This document shows positions 21,292-29,410 of a stretch of 64,000 nt of DNA, piece by piece. The notes beneath the pieces were generated by a model, which did not search any database, had not been told where the DNA came from, and was given only the letters and a program-made list of their open reading frames with translations. The DNA comes from Tsuneonella troitsensis (lineage in GTDB: Bacteria; Pseudomonadota; Alphaproteobacteria; Sphingomonadales; Sphingomonadaceae). Location of the stretch: assembly GCF_001441535.1 (NCBI RefSeq), contig NZ_LMAU01000002.1, forward strand, positions 372,001 through 436,000, written 5' to 3'. Made by a program: the position numbers and the translations under genes. The stretch's first letter is position 1. Each line of letters starts with the position of its first letter.

Positions 21292-23627
21292 GGAAGGTGA
21301 ATCGTCGCGAAGGTCCCCTCGCCCCGGCGCGATACGATCTCCAACGTGCCCCCATGGGCTTCGACCAGCTGTCGGACGAGAGGGATTCCAAGGCCCTGGC
21401 GCCGCTCGGGCTTTCCGTCCTTGCCGATCGTCAGCCCTTCGAGCGCCCGGCGGAGTTCGCCCTTGCCCATCCCACGACCGTTGTCCGACACGACGATGCG
21501 CACGCCGTCTTTCTTCCGCGACAGGTCGACCAGGATCTTGCCCCCCTCGGGAGTAGCAGCAATCGCATTGTCGAGCAGGTGACCCAGGGCTCGCCCGAGT
21601 TGCCGCGGATCGGCATCTACCTTCGAGGTGCCACCACCACGCAAATCGAGGCTCAGACCGGCAGAAACGATCGCGGCCTCGCGCTCGCGCACGATCTGGG
21701 TGACGAACGGCAGCAGGTCGAGCTTTTCCTTCGCCAATGGCAAGAGGCCTGCTTCGCTCTGCGACAGGTCGAGCACGTTCTCGACCTGGTCGGTGAGTCG
21801 GTGGACAGCCTCAATGATGGCTCCCACGTAGTCCTTCGCCTGCGGACTCAACTCGCCCGCCACGCCTGCTTCCAGCAGTTCGGCAAAGCCGCCGATCGAA
21901 GTGAGTGGCACGCGGAATTCGTAGCTCATGTTGGCGAGGAACCGAGTCTTCACCTCGTCGGCCGCTTCGAGCGCCTGCGCGCGCTCGCGCAGGGCATCTT
22001 CGGCGTTCTGCGAGTCGCTGATGTCGAGCACGGTAAGCAACCCGTTCCCATCGGGCAGCGGAACGCCGGCGATTTCCAGCGTTCGCCCATCGGCAAGCGA
22101 CACCCTGCCCCCGGTCTGCGCGCGATCCAGCGTCGCTCCGCGGACTACGTCGCCGATCGCCTTGGCTTGCTTGGGATTGGCAAGCTGGGGCGCGATCGTC
22201 TCGACAATCTCGTCCGCGGTGGGATGGCCTTCGAAAGCCTCCTGCTCAAGTCCCCACGCACCGGCGAAGCGCCGGTTCCAGAGCTGCATGTGCCCGTCCG
22301 GGGCGAACACGGCGAGAGCTTCGAACAGACTGTCGAACGTGGCAGTTCGGGTCCGCAACAAGGTGTCCCGTGTTGCCGACAGCGCGAGACTTTCGGTACG
22401 GTCCTCCGCAATCATCGCAAGCCCGCCGTCGGGCATCGGCTGGGCCACCACGCGCAGGTGCGTGCCGTCGCTGAGAGGCCACGCCTCCTCGATCGCGTCG
22501 TCGGCCACGAACCAGTCGGTCCGCTCGCTGCGCCAGGCCGGAAAGTCGCGAACCTCGGGCGTGCGCCCGGCTTCGCGCGACTCGCGAAGCAGCCGCTCGA
22601 ATTCGATACCTTCGGTGGCTCCCGGCCGCATTGCGAAGATACGCCGAAAGGGTTCGTTCGCGGACAGCAACCGTCGATCCGAACCGAACTGGGCGACGCC
22701 CACCGACAGTCGATCGAGCATTTCCCGCTGGGCATCGCGGAAGGCGCGGAACGCGCGCGCCTGCTCCTCCATTTCCTCGATATCGACCGCGTAGCCCGCG
22801 ACCCCTTCGTCACCCAGCGGCAGGTCGCTTACCCGCAGCGAGCGGCGTTCTCCCTTGATCGTGGCGGCGACGATCCGTTCGACCGGCGACTTCGCCTGCG
22901 CGGCCTGAGCAGCGATCTGCGCGGCCGTCAGCCCGTCTACCGGTTCGATTAGTTCGACCTGCGCCTCGACCACCGCCTCCGCACTGTCGCCCCCGACTGC
23001 ATCGACATAGGCCTTGTTTACGAGCTTCAGCCGGGCGTCGGGACCCCGGAACCACATCGGCAGCGGAGCAGCCTCGATCAGGCCGACCAGCGCGGCGAAA
23101 TCGCCCTTGGCGCGCGCGGCTTCGGCACGCAGGCGCGACAGTTCGTTCTGGCTTTCGGAAAAATCGAATATCCAAAGTAGCGCTGCACCGCCGGGCGAGA
23201 CCTGCGGGTCCGCCAGCACGCCGCGCACCGCCAGGCTACGTTGCGAACCGGGCGGGGTGAGCGCCATGCGAAAAGGCGCGGCTGTCTTCTGGGTGCGCGC
23301 CACCTGCGCAGTGAGTTCGGCAAGCTGGTCTGCCGATAGGCCCTTGCCGCCCGCCCCCCCGTCGAGTTCGCTGAGATATTGCGGGAGCTTCGGCAGGCCG
23401 AGCCAGCCGGCCAGTCGCTCGCTCGCTTCGATCCGTCCGTCGACGCGGACGATCACGGGGATCGCCGGCGATTCATCGATCATCCGCACCATCCGCCGGG
23501 CGGCCTTGCGAGTCGCCTCGGCGCGGCGCGCTTTACCGCTGGCGGCGATCATCATCCACGCTGCGCCCGCGACCCAGGCGGCCAGCAGGACGCCGAGGAG
23601 CGCGAGCGCGGTAGCGGACAGTTGCAT
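21288..23627 (-). CDS. divL: DivL-like PAS-domain histidine-kinase homologue with tyrosine at the phospho-acceptor site
   Basis: A 779-residue membrane-anchored protein. One N-terminal transmembrane segment (about 5-28) is followed by several PAS-like regions, a DHp region and a HATPase domain. In the H-box the usual His is Tyr569: FLANMSYEFRVPLTSIGGF. The codon is TAC (complement of 21921-21923). The ATPase boxes look intact (N-box LLDNAIAATPEGG, G1 DNGRGMG, G2 GLGIPLVRQL). Caulobacter DivL (769 aa) has the same Tyr substitution. There it senses DivK and steers CckA toward CtrA phosphorylation at the cell pole. Length, domain plan and Tyr make DivL the best call, but the CtrA-pathway role here is inferred. 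Confidence 0.85.
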   Translation of the reverse strand: MQLSATALALLGVLLAAWVAGAAWMMIAASGKARRAEATRKAARRMVRMIDESPAIPVIVRVDGRIEASERLAGWLGLPKLPQYLSELDGGAGGKGLSADQLAELTAQVARTQKTAAPFRMALTPPGSQRSLAVRGVLADPQVSPGGAALLWIFDFSESQNELSRLRAEAARAKGDFAALVGLIEAAPLPMWFRGPDARLKLVNKAYVDAVGGDSAEAVVEAQVELIEPVDGLTAAQIAAQAAQAKSPVERIVAATIKGERRSLRVSDLPLGDEGVAGYAVDIEEMEEQARAFRAFRDAQREMLDRLSVGVAQFGSDRRLLSANEPFRRIFAMRPGATEGIEFERLLRESREAGRTPEVRDFPAWRSERTDWFVADDAIEEAWPLSDGTHLRVVAQPMPDGGLAMIAEDRTESLALSATRDTLLRTRTATFDSLFEALAVFAPDGHMQLWNRRFAGAWGLEQEAFEGHPTADEIVETIAPQLANPKQAKAIGDVVRGATLDRAQTGGRVSLADGRTLEIAGVPLPDGNGLLTVLDISDSQNAEDALRERAQALEAADEVKTRFLANMSYEFRVPLTSIGGFAELLEAGVAGELSPQAKDYVGAIIEAVHRLTDQVENVLDLSQSEAGLLPLAKEKLDLLPFVTQIVREREAAIVSAGLSLDLRGGGTSKVDADPRQLGRALGHLLDNAIAATPEGGKILVDLSRKKDGVRIVVSDNGRGMGKGELRRALEGLTIGKDGKPERRQGLGIPLVRQLVEAHGGTLEIVSRRGEGTFATIHLP

Positions 23628-23664
23628 GTGCGGTCAGCTATGCGGGCTGACCGCACTATGCAAC
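23621..23664 (-). promoter_or_regulatory. long stem-loop containing the divL start codon
   Basis: Arms of 18 bases pair with one bulged base around a 7-base loop. In plus-strand terms, GTTGCATG plus TGCGGTCAGC (23621-23638) pairs with GCTGACCGCA, C and ATGCAAC (23646-23664, bulged T at 23657). The divL ATG (23625-23627) lies in the outer stem and no SD sequence is evident outside it. It could hide the start codon in mRNA, end ahcY transcription, or be a DNA-level operator. There is no U-tract to support a classical terminator. Confidence 0.6.
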
Positions 23665-23680
23665 GTGTTTGGGTGTCGAA

Positions 23681-25105
23681 TCAGTAGCGGTAATGATCGG
23701 GCTTGTAAGGGCCTTCGACCGGAACGCCGATATAGTCGGCCTGCCGCTTGCTGAGCTGGGTCAGCATCACGCCCAGCTTGTCGAGGTGCAGCGCCGCGAC
23801 CTTTTCGTCGAGGTGCTTGGGCAGGACGTAGACGTCGTTCTTGTACTGGTCGCTCTTGGTGAACAGTTCAATCTGCGCCAGCGTCTGGTTGGTGAAGCTT
23901 GCGCTCATCACGAAGCTCGGGTGTCCGGTAGCGCAGCCGAGGTTCACCAGGCGGCCCTTGGCGAGAATAAGGATCTGCTTTCCATCGGGGAAGGTCACCA
24001 GGTCGGTGCCCGGCTTGATTTCCTTCCAGTCGTAATTGTCGAGCGCGCTGATCTGGATTTCGCTGTCGAAGTGACCGATGTTGCACACGATGGCCATGTT
24101 CTTCATCGCCTTCATGTGCTCGGCGGTGATGACGTCTTCGTTGCCGGTCGCGGTGACGAAGATGTCGGCACGCTTCACGGCCTCTTCCATCGTCACGACT
24201 TCATAGCCTTCCATCGCCGCCTGCAGCGCGCAGATCGGGTCAATTTCGGTCACCATCACGCGCGCACCGCCGTTGCGGAGCGAGTCGGCGCTGCCCTTGC
24301 CCACGTCGCCGAAGCCGGCAACGCAAGCGACCTTGCCGGCCAGCATCACGTCAGTGGCGCGGCGGATCGCGTCGACCAGCGATTCCTTGCAGCCGTAGAG
24401 GTTGTCGAACTTCGACTTGGTCACGCTGTCGTTCACGTTGATCGCGGGGAACGGCAGCTTGCCCTGCTTGGCGAGGGCATAAAGGCGATGAACGCCGGTG
24501 GTCGTTTCTTCCGACACACCCTTGATCGCCTTTACGGTGGCGGTGAGGTAACCGGGCTTGGCCTTCAGGAAAGCCTTGAGCGCGCGTACGAACTCGATTT
24601 CCTCGGCGTTCGAAGGCTCGAACAGATCTTCCCCGGCCTCGACGCGCGCGCCCCAGAGCGCGAACATCGTGGCATCGCCGCCGTCGTCGAGGATCAAGTT
24701 GCAGGTGCGGTCCTGATCGGCTTCGCTGGTCCAGTCGAAGATGCGACCGACATAGTCCCAGTAATCGGCAAGGCTTTCACCCTTGATGGCGAAAGTCGGG
24801 ATGCCGGCTGCCGCCATGGCCGCCGCCGCGTGGTCCTGCGTCGAATAGATGTTGCAGGTTGCCCAGCGCAGTTCAGCGCCGAGCGCGATCAGCGTTTCCA
24901 TCAGAACTGCCGTCTGGATCGTCATGTGCAGCGAACCGGTGATCCGCGCGCCCTTTAGCGGCTGCGACGCGCCGTACTCTTCGCGCAGCGCCATCAGGCC
25001 GGGCATCTCGGTTTCGGCGATCGCGATCTCGTCGCGGCCGAAATCGGCCAGGCTGATGTCCTTGATGACGTAATCGCGGGTCAGGGTGTCGGCGGTGGTT
25101 GCCAC
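23681..25105 (-). CDS. ahcY: adenosylhomocysteinase (S-adenosylhomocysteine hydrolase)
   Basis: Splits S-adenosylhomocysteine into adenosine and homocysteine, relieving inhibition of methyltransferases. The protein has 474 residues. The substrate block [15 protein letters not shown], the NAD-binding [11 protein letters not shown] and the C-terminal KPDHYRY are canonical. GTG start at 25105 with a strong SD (GGAGAA) 7 bases upstream. An in-frame ATG further upstream would overlap the promoter palindrome. divL begins 53 bp downstream. Confidence 0.96.
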   Translation of the reverse strand: MATTADTLTRDYVIKDISLADFGRDEIAIAETEMPGLMALREEYGASQPLKGARITGSLHMTIQTAVLMETLIALGAELRWATCNIYSTQDHAAAAMAAAGIPTFAIKGESLADYWDYVGRIFDWTSEADQDRTCNLILDDGGDATMFALWGARVEAGEDLFEPSNAEEIEFVRALKAFLKAKPGYLTATVKAIKGVSEETTTGVHRLYALAKQGKLPFPAINVNDSVTKSKFDNLYGCKESLVDAIRRATDVMLAGKVACVAGFGDVGKGSADSLRNGGARVMVTEIDPICALQAAMEGYEVVTMEEAVKRADIFVTATGNEDVITAEHMKAMKNMAIVCNIGHFDSEIQISALDNYDWKEIKPGTDLVTFPDGKQILILAKGRLVNLGCATGHPSFVMSASFTNQTLAQIELFTKSDQYKNDVYVLPKHLDEKVAALHLDKLGVMLTQLSKRQADYIGVPVEGPYKPDHYRY

Positions 25106-25165
25106 GGGTATTCTCCAGAATCTCGGAATGGCCGCGCCCCTACCTGCGGGAACGCTCAAAAGCAA

Positions 25166-25185
25166 ATATAAAGCTTCCTTTATAT
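25166..25185. promoter_or_regulatory. perfect inverted repeat in the ahcY upstream region
   Basis: Arms ATATAAAG and CTTTATAT with a 4-base spacer CTTC, 61 bp upstream of the ahcY start. It is AT-rich in a high-GC genome. The shape suits a winged-helix dimer. SahR-type ArsR-family repressors of ahcY are known in Proteobacteria, but assigning that regulator is inference. Confidence 0.5.
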
Positions 25186-25365
25186 GTCTCGCCTGATCCC
25201 GCTTCGCAATTGCTGCCGCTGGATCGCATGGTGGCCGAATGCCAGGTTCGAAGGCTCGAAGGTGCGCTGAATCGGCAATGCAGCCCGGCCCTTCCCTTGC
25301 ACCCGCAATCTCACGCGCTATCTCGGCCAGCGGACGTACCGCTCATAATCAAGGGAACATTCGAA

Positions 25366-25845
25366 ATGGCGATCAAGGTTGGCGACAAGTTGCCCGACGT
25401 TAAGCTGGTCAAGGCGACCGAGGCAGGACCCGAAGCGGTGCAGAGTGCCGATTATTTCGCTGGCAAGAAGGTCGCGATCTTCTCGGTCCCCGGTGCCTTC
25501 ACGCCGACCTGCTCGGCGCGTCACCTGCCCGGATACGTGGAAAAGGCCGACGACCTGAAAGCCAAGGGCGTCGACGAAATCGTCGCCACCGCGGTGAACG
25601 ACCCGTTCGTAATGGGCGCTTGGAACAAGGCTGCCGGATCGGGCGACATCACGATGCTGGCCGACGGGAACGGCGAATTCGCCGACGCGATGGGCCTTAC
25701 CGCAGACATGTCGGGCTTCGGCCTTGGCAAGCGCGGTCAGCGCTGGTCCGCCATCGTCGAGGACGGCGTGGTCAAGGAACTCAACGTCGAGGCACCGGGC
25801 GATTTCTCGGTGTCGAGCGCGGAGCATCTGCTTGGTCAGCTCTAG
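25366..25845 (+). CDS. 1-Cys peroxiredoxin (Prx5/AhpE-like)
   Basis: A 159-residue thiol peroxidase. The peroxidatic Cys49 lies in PGAFTPTCSARHLPG. There is no second cysteine in the whole protein, so reduction must come from an outside thiol such as glutathione/glutaredoxin or thioredoxin. The start at ATG 25366 follows AAGGGAACA. It is divergent from ahcY and ends before a strong hairpin. Confidence 0.92.
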   Translation: MAIKVGDKLPDVKLVKATEAGPEAVQSADYFAGKKVAIFSVPGAFTPTCSARHLPGYVEKADDLKAKGVDEIVATAVNDPFVMGAWNKAAGSGDITMLADGNGEFADAMGLTADMSGFGLGKRGQRWSAIVEDGVVKELNVEAPGDFSVSSAEHLLGQL

Positions 25846-25875
25846 TAGCTGACCGACCGGCAATCCATACGGCAT

Positions 25876-25908
25876 AAGGGCGGCAGCGTGCAGACGCTTG
25901 CCGCCCTT
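25876..25908 (+). terminator. rho-independent-like terminator after the peroxiredoxin
   Basis: Arms AAGGGCGGCA and TGCCGCCCTT, with an inner GCG/CGC extension and a 6-base loop, followed by GGCTTGTCTATT. It lies between convergent peroxiredoxin and folE and may serve both strands. Confidence 0.65.
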
Positions 25909-25947
25909 GGCTTGTCTATTCCGACGATTGCTGGGCTGAGTAGCTGA

Positions 25948-26556
25948 TCAGTATCCCATCAACTTGAGGACTTCCTCACGGCTGCGTGGATCGTCGAGGA
26001 ACGTCCCCATCATCCGGCTCGTGATCATCCCGACGCCGGGAGTACGCACCCCGCGTGCGGTCATGCACGAATGCGACGCCTCGATCACGACCGCGACGCC
26101 CTGCGGCTTGAGATGCTCCCAGATGCAGTCCGCCACTTCTGCGGTCAGGCGCTCCTGGACCTGCAGCCTGCGCGCGAAACCGTGGAGGACACGGGCGAGC
26201 TTGCTGATCCCCACGACCCGGTCGGTAGGGAGATAGGCGATTGCCGCCTTTCCGATGATGGGCGCCATGTGGTGCTCGCAGTGGCTCTGGAACGGGATAT
26301 CCTTGAGGAGGACGATCTCGTTGTATCCGCCGACTTCCTCGAACACGCGGCTTAGATGGATCGACGGATCCTCTTCATACCCGACGCAATATTCTTTCCA
26401 TGCGCGCGCGACGCGCGATGGGGTGTCCAGCAATCCTTCGCGCGTCGGATCGTCGCCAGCCCATTCGATAAGCGTACGGACCGCGGCCTGGACGTGGTCG
26501 GGAACCAGGCGTTTTCCGCGAGCATCCAGCTCTTCGGGGCCGACGAGGCTATTCAT
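25948..26556 (-). CDS. folE: GTP cyclohydrolase I
   Basis: First step of folate/pterin synthesis (GTP to dihydroneopterin triphosphate). The protein has 202 residues. The zinc ligands are C93 and H95 (FQSHCEHHMAPI) and C164 (SHSCMTARG). The start at ATG 26556 (MNSLVGPEEL) overlaps the TGA of the phospholipase gene upstream. An ATG 12 codons earlier would lie well inside that gene. Confidence 0.95.
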   Translation of the reverse strand: MNSLVGPEELDARGKRLVPDHVQAAVRTLIEWAGDDPTREGLLDTPSRVARAWKEYCVGYEEDPSIHLSRVFEEVGGYNEIVLLKDIPFQSHCEHHMAPIIGKAAIAYLPTDRVVGISKLARVLHGFARRLQVQERLTAEVADCIWEHLKPQGVAVVIEASHSCMTARGVRTPGVGMITSRMMGTFLDDPRSREEVLKLMGY

Positions 26557-28109
26557 GACGCTTTCGTCCTCCTGTGGCGGACCCTTGTCCATGCGCGGTT
26601 GATTCGGCTGCCCTGCTTGAACAATCCGCCCTTGGCAAACGGTTCGAACATTTCGTCCGGATGCTCCGGATCGAGCACTTGCGAGCCGGCGAGTTTCTCT
26701 TCTACGTCACCGACCTCGGGCGGGACGAAGCGGCGCAATTGCCGTCCATTCACGGTACCGTGCTGCTCGATGAAGCGCAGCATCGACGGATCGCGTTCGA
26801 GCGCTTCGGCAACCTGTTCCGGCTTCAACCCGCAATGTTCGCCCAGAAGCGAATGGCGTAGCGCCGCTATCTCGTGGCAAGCGTGTGCGTTTCCGGGGCG
26901 GTTGCAGTCGATGAACACATCGCACTCGCTATCCAGCCCCATCGATCGGTTGTTCCAGTTCGCGGACCCGATCCGCAGGATCTGATCGTCGAAGATGGTC
27001 AGTTTGGCGTGGACGTAAATCTTCGTTTCGCCCGTGAAGGGTACGAACAATGCGAAGCGCTTCTTGTGATCGATCTCCTCGATCGCGTGCAGCAGGATAT
27101 TGCGCGCATGATCCATCGCCTGTTGCTCGAGCCAACCGTCGGCCGCATCCGGCTGGACCATGACGATCTCGGGCGGATCGTCTTCCTTCAGGCGCTTGGT
27201 AATCGCCTCGGCGATCCGCGGCGACGTGAAATACTGATTCTCCGAATATATGAACTTCTTCGCCGCGCCGATCTGGTCGATCAGCAGACGCTCGATCTCC
27301 CTGATCTCGCTGGTGTCCTTGTATTCGGCGCGCGTGCGCGCGATGCCGATCTCGACGTTCTCGAACTGCACCTTTAGCTCTTCCGGCCAAAGGCTCCGCT
27401 CCGGAATCGGCACTTCTTCGAGCGTGTCGCCACCGGCGCGGTGCCAGCGATCGCGGCTCAGCGCACCCAGGTGACGCGCAGCATCGCCCTCGATCATCAT
27501 CGTCGCATCGTGCCACGGGCCATACTTGCGCCCGTGCGGACGGCGGCGGCGGCGGTCGTGCTCCAGGTGCTCCCGCGTGTCCCAGCGGTCCTGGGTCATG
27601 TCTATACCACCGCACACAGCGAGCCGATCGTCGAGGACCGCGATTTTCTGGTGGTGGGAGCACCCTACCGGGTGATGGCCGTCAAAGTTGAATGTGATCC
27701 CCTTCTTCGAGGCCATCCGCAAAACGTCGACGATCATGTAACCGCGGGTGATGAATTGAACGACACCCACACCCCACTTGAGGATGAGGATCTCCCGTCC
27801 GTCACGTCGCTTGGCCAGCCAGACGAGGAAGCTTCCCAGTCTTCGCGGATGTTCACGGCGAAAGGCCCGGCTGAACCAGCGACGCCCCACAGCCAGATGT
27901 ATGCGGGTATCGAAGTCCCACCCGATGAGCATGATCCTGCGCCGAGCGGCGAGCATCGCCTTCTGCATCAGCGCGAAATAGTCCTCGGCATCGACGATCA
28001 CGCTGGCGCGATCGGCATGCGCGTAACGCCATACCCCCGGTTCGGTCGAATAGTCGGTGTACTGGATTTCGTCGGTGTTGGATGGCGATCCGGCCAAGTT
28101 TACCCCCAT
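26553..28109 (-). CDS. phospholipase D-family protein (two HKD motifs)
   Basis: A 518-residue phosphodiesterase or phosphatidyl-transferase with two catalytic HKD motifs: HQKIAVLD (H153, K155, D160) and HAKLTIFD (H367, K369, D374). It has no signal peptide. It resembles plant-type/bacterial PLD more than cardiolipin synthases, which carry N-terminal membrane helices, but headgroup exchange cannot be excluded. The start at ATG 28109 is preferred over an ATG 17 codons upstream because AGGGAC precedes it. It is translationally coupled to folE, which has no obvious shared function. Confidence 0.85.
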   Translation of the reverse strand: MGVNLAGSPSNTDEIQYTDYSTEPGVWRYAHADRASVIVDAEDYFALMQKAMLAARRRIMLIGWDFDTRIHLAVGRRWFSRAFRREHPRRLGSFLVWLAKRRDGREILILKWGVGVVQFITRGYMIVDVLRMASKKGITFNFDGHHPVGCSHHQKIAVLDDRLAVCGGIDMTQDRWDTREHLEHDRRRRRPHGRKYGPWHDATMMIEGDAARHLGALSRDRWHRAGGDTLEEVPIPERSLWPEELKVQFENVEIGIARTRAEYKDTSEIREIERLLIDQIGAAKKFIYSENQYFTSPRIAEAITKRLKEDDPPEIVMVQPDAADGWLEQQAMDHARNILLHAIEEIDHKKRFALFVPFTGETKIYVHAKLTIFDDQILRIGSANWNNRSMGLDSECDVFIDCNRPGNAHACHEIAALRHSLLGEHCGLKPEQVAEALERDPSMLRFIEQHGTVNGRQLRRFVPPEVGDVEEKLAGSQVLDPEHPDEMFEPFAKGGLFKQGSRINRAWTRVRHRRTKAS

Positions 28110-28190
28110 GCCATTTTGTCCCTGCCTAGGCTGAACCGGCGAGGTTGGCGAGAGTTTCAATAGCGCGATTGGCGCCAGAAGGCCGGAAAC

Positions 28191-28230
28191 TTACAAGGCC
28201 GCCTCCCCTTACGGGGAGGCGGCCTTGTAA
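28191..28230 (-). terminator. 18-bp perfect terminator hairpin after tRNA-Arg
   Basis: TTACAAGGCCGCCTCCCC is followed by loop TTAC and its exact reverse complement. It starts 3 bases past the encoded CCA of tRNA-Arg. On the minus strand the stem ends in AA/TT-rich sequence, but no long T-run follows. Confidence 0.7.
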
Positions 28231-28232
28231 AT

Positions 28233-28309
28233 TGGCGCGCCCGGAACGATTCGAACGTCCGACCCCCAGATTCGTAGTCTGGTGCTCTATCCAGCTGAGC
28301 TACGGGCGC
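28233..28309 (-). tRNA. tRNA-Arg (ACG), CCA encoded
   Basis: Reverse complement of the plus strand: acceptor GCGCCCG/CGGGCGC, discriminator G, encoded CCA, D arm GCTCAGCTGGATAGAGC, anticodon loop CTACGAA (ACG, read as ICG) and T-arm GGACGTTCGAATCGTTC. It lies downstream of mutT on the same strand. Confidence 0.97.
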
Positions 28310-28356
28310 GCTTGAGAGGGCGCCACATAGGCAGGCACGCCAGCCTTGGCAACACC

Positions 28357-28776
28357 CTATCGCATGCGACCGCGAAGTCCCTCCAAGAGGCTGACGTCGA
28401 GCGGGGGCAAAGGGAGGCGACTCGCCTCGTCGAAGGGAAACCAACCGAGTTCGGCACCGTGATCGGTCTTGGGCTCGCCGGCCCATCTGGGAACCGTGTA
28501 AAGGAGAATTACAATTCCGAGATGCCCTCCCTCAGGCGCGCTTTCCGCAAATCCGCAGGCGAAGAGGGCGTCCGGATCGACGCGAATAGTCAACTCCTCG
28601 TTAAGCTCTCGAACCAGCGCATTTCGCGGGGTTTCGCCCGGCTCGACCTTGCCACCGGGAAATTCCCAGAGACCTCCATGCTGCTTGTCGATGGGCCGCT
28701 GCTGAAGGAGCAAATGGCCTTCCCCGTTCATAATCGCGCCCGCGACCACTGATATCCATGTCGGAATTCTTTCCAA
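28357..28776 (-). CDS. mutT: Nudix hydrolase, MutT-type (8-oxo-dGTP diphosphatase)
   Basis: Removes oxidised nucleotides from the pool. The protein has 139 residues with a full Nudix box, GKVEPGETPRNALVRELNEE, in the expected register. The N-terminal VVAGAIMNGEGHLLLQQRP and WEFPGG are typical of MutT. It is divergent from the Flp pilin gene. Confidence 0.9.
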   Translation of the reverse strand: MERIPTWISVVAGAIMNGEGHLLLQQRPIDKQHGGLWEFPGGKVEPGETPRNALVRELNEELTIRVDPDALFACGFAESAPEGGHLGIVILLYTVPRWAGEPKTDHGAELGWFPFDEASRLPLPPLDVSLLEGLRGRMR

Positions 28777-28858
28777 GCCGATCGCTCCCGGAAACCTTTT
28801 TTTAACCCGCGACGGTCAGAAAGCATCCTGTCAGACAGTATTCGACGGACAACAACCA

Positions 28859-29041
28859 ATGCCGATGCGCAAGCTCTTAAAGGCTATTGCCAGCGACATC
28901 TCGGGGGCCACCGCCGTCGAATACGGCCTGATCTTGGCGTTGATCTTCCTCGCCATGCTCGCGGCAATCCAGAATTTCGGGAACACGTCCATCGCCATGT
29001 GGAACGGCGTCTCCGACAAGATGGACGAAGCATCAGACTGA
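28859..29041 (+). CDS. Flp family type IVb pilin (copy 1)
   Basis: A 60-residue prepilin. A short basic leader ends in Gly16, followed by ATAVEY with Glu at +5 and Tyr at +6, then a long hydrophobic helix. The TadV/CpaA-type peptidase would cut after Gly16. An inner ATG two codons in (MRKLL) is an alternative start. The SD is weak. No tad/cpa secretion genes occur in this window. Confidence 0.9.
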   Translation: MPMRKLLKAIASDISGATAVEYGLILALIFLAMLAAIQNFGNTSIAMWNGVSDKMDEASD

Positions 29042-29156
29042 AGTCCGGCGGTTAGGAAATTATCAACATACCGCCCGTATTTCTTACGATCAGCCCCTTC
29101 CGTGAATTTGGGTGCGGTTAGGGCCGGGTAGCGAAGACTGAACCAGGAGACATCAC

Positions 29157-29339
29157 ATGCAGTTCATCAAGAATCTCGTCCGCGACGAAGCTGGCGCCAC
29201 CGCCATCGAGTACGGCCTCATTGCCGCTCTGATCGCCGTTGCCGCCATCACGGCGATGACCAGCCTGGGTAACAACCTCAGCGGTACGTTCACCACTATC
29301 GGCGACAAGATGGAAAGCGCCGAAGGCGCCGGCGGATAA
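29157..29339 (+). CDS. Flp family type IVb pilin (copy 2)
   Basis: A 60-residue prepilin with predicted cleavage after Gly13, then ATAIEY (Glu +5, Tyr +6) and a hydrophobic helix. A strong SD (AGGAGA) lies 7 bases upstream. It follows copy 1 by 115 bp and ends at a strong terminator. It is closer to the standard Flp consensus than copy 1, so it is probably the major subunit. Confidence 0.92.
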   Translation: MQFIKNLVRDEAGATAIEYGLIAALIAVAAITAMTSLGNNLSGTFTTIGDKMESAEGAGG

Positions 29340-29362
29340 CCCAGCGCTCATCTGAGAAAGTC

Positions 29363-29390
29363 AGGGCGGCGGGAGCAATCCCGCCGCCCT
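29363..29390 (+). terminator. terminator after the Flp pilins
   Basis: Perfect 11-bp stem AGGGCGGCGGG/CCCGCCGCCCT with loop AGCAAT, followed by TACCTTATAT. It lies between convergent genes and may act in both directions. Confidence 0.7.
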
Positions 29391-29410
29391 TACCTTATAT
29401 CGGACCGGAA

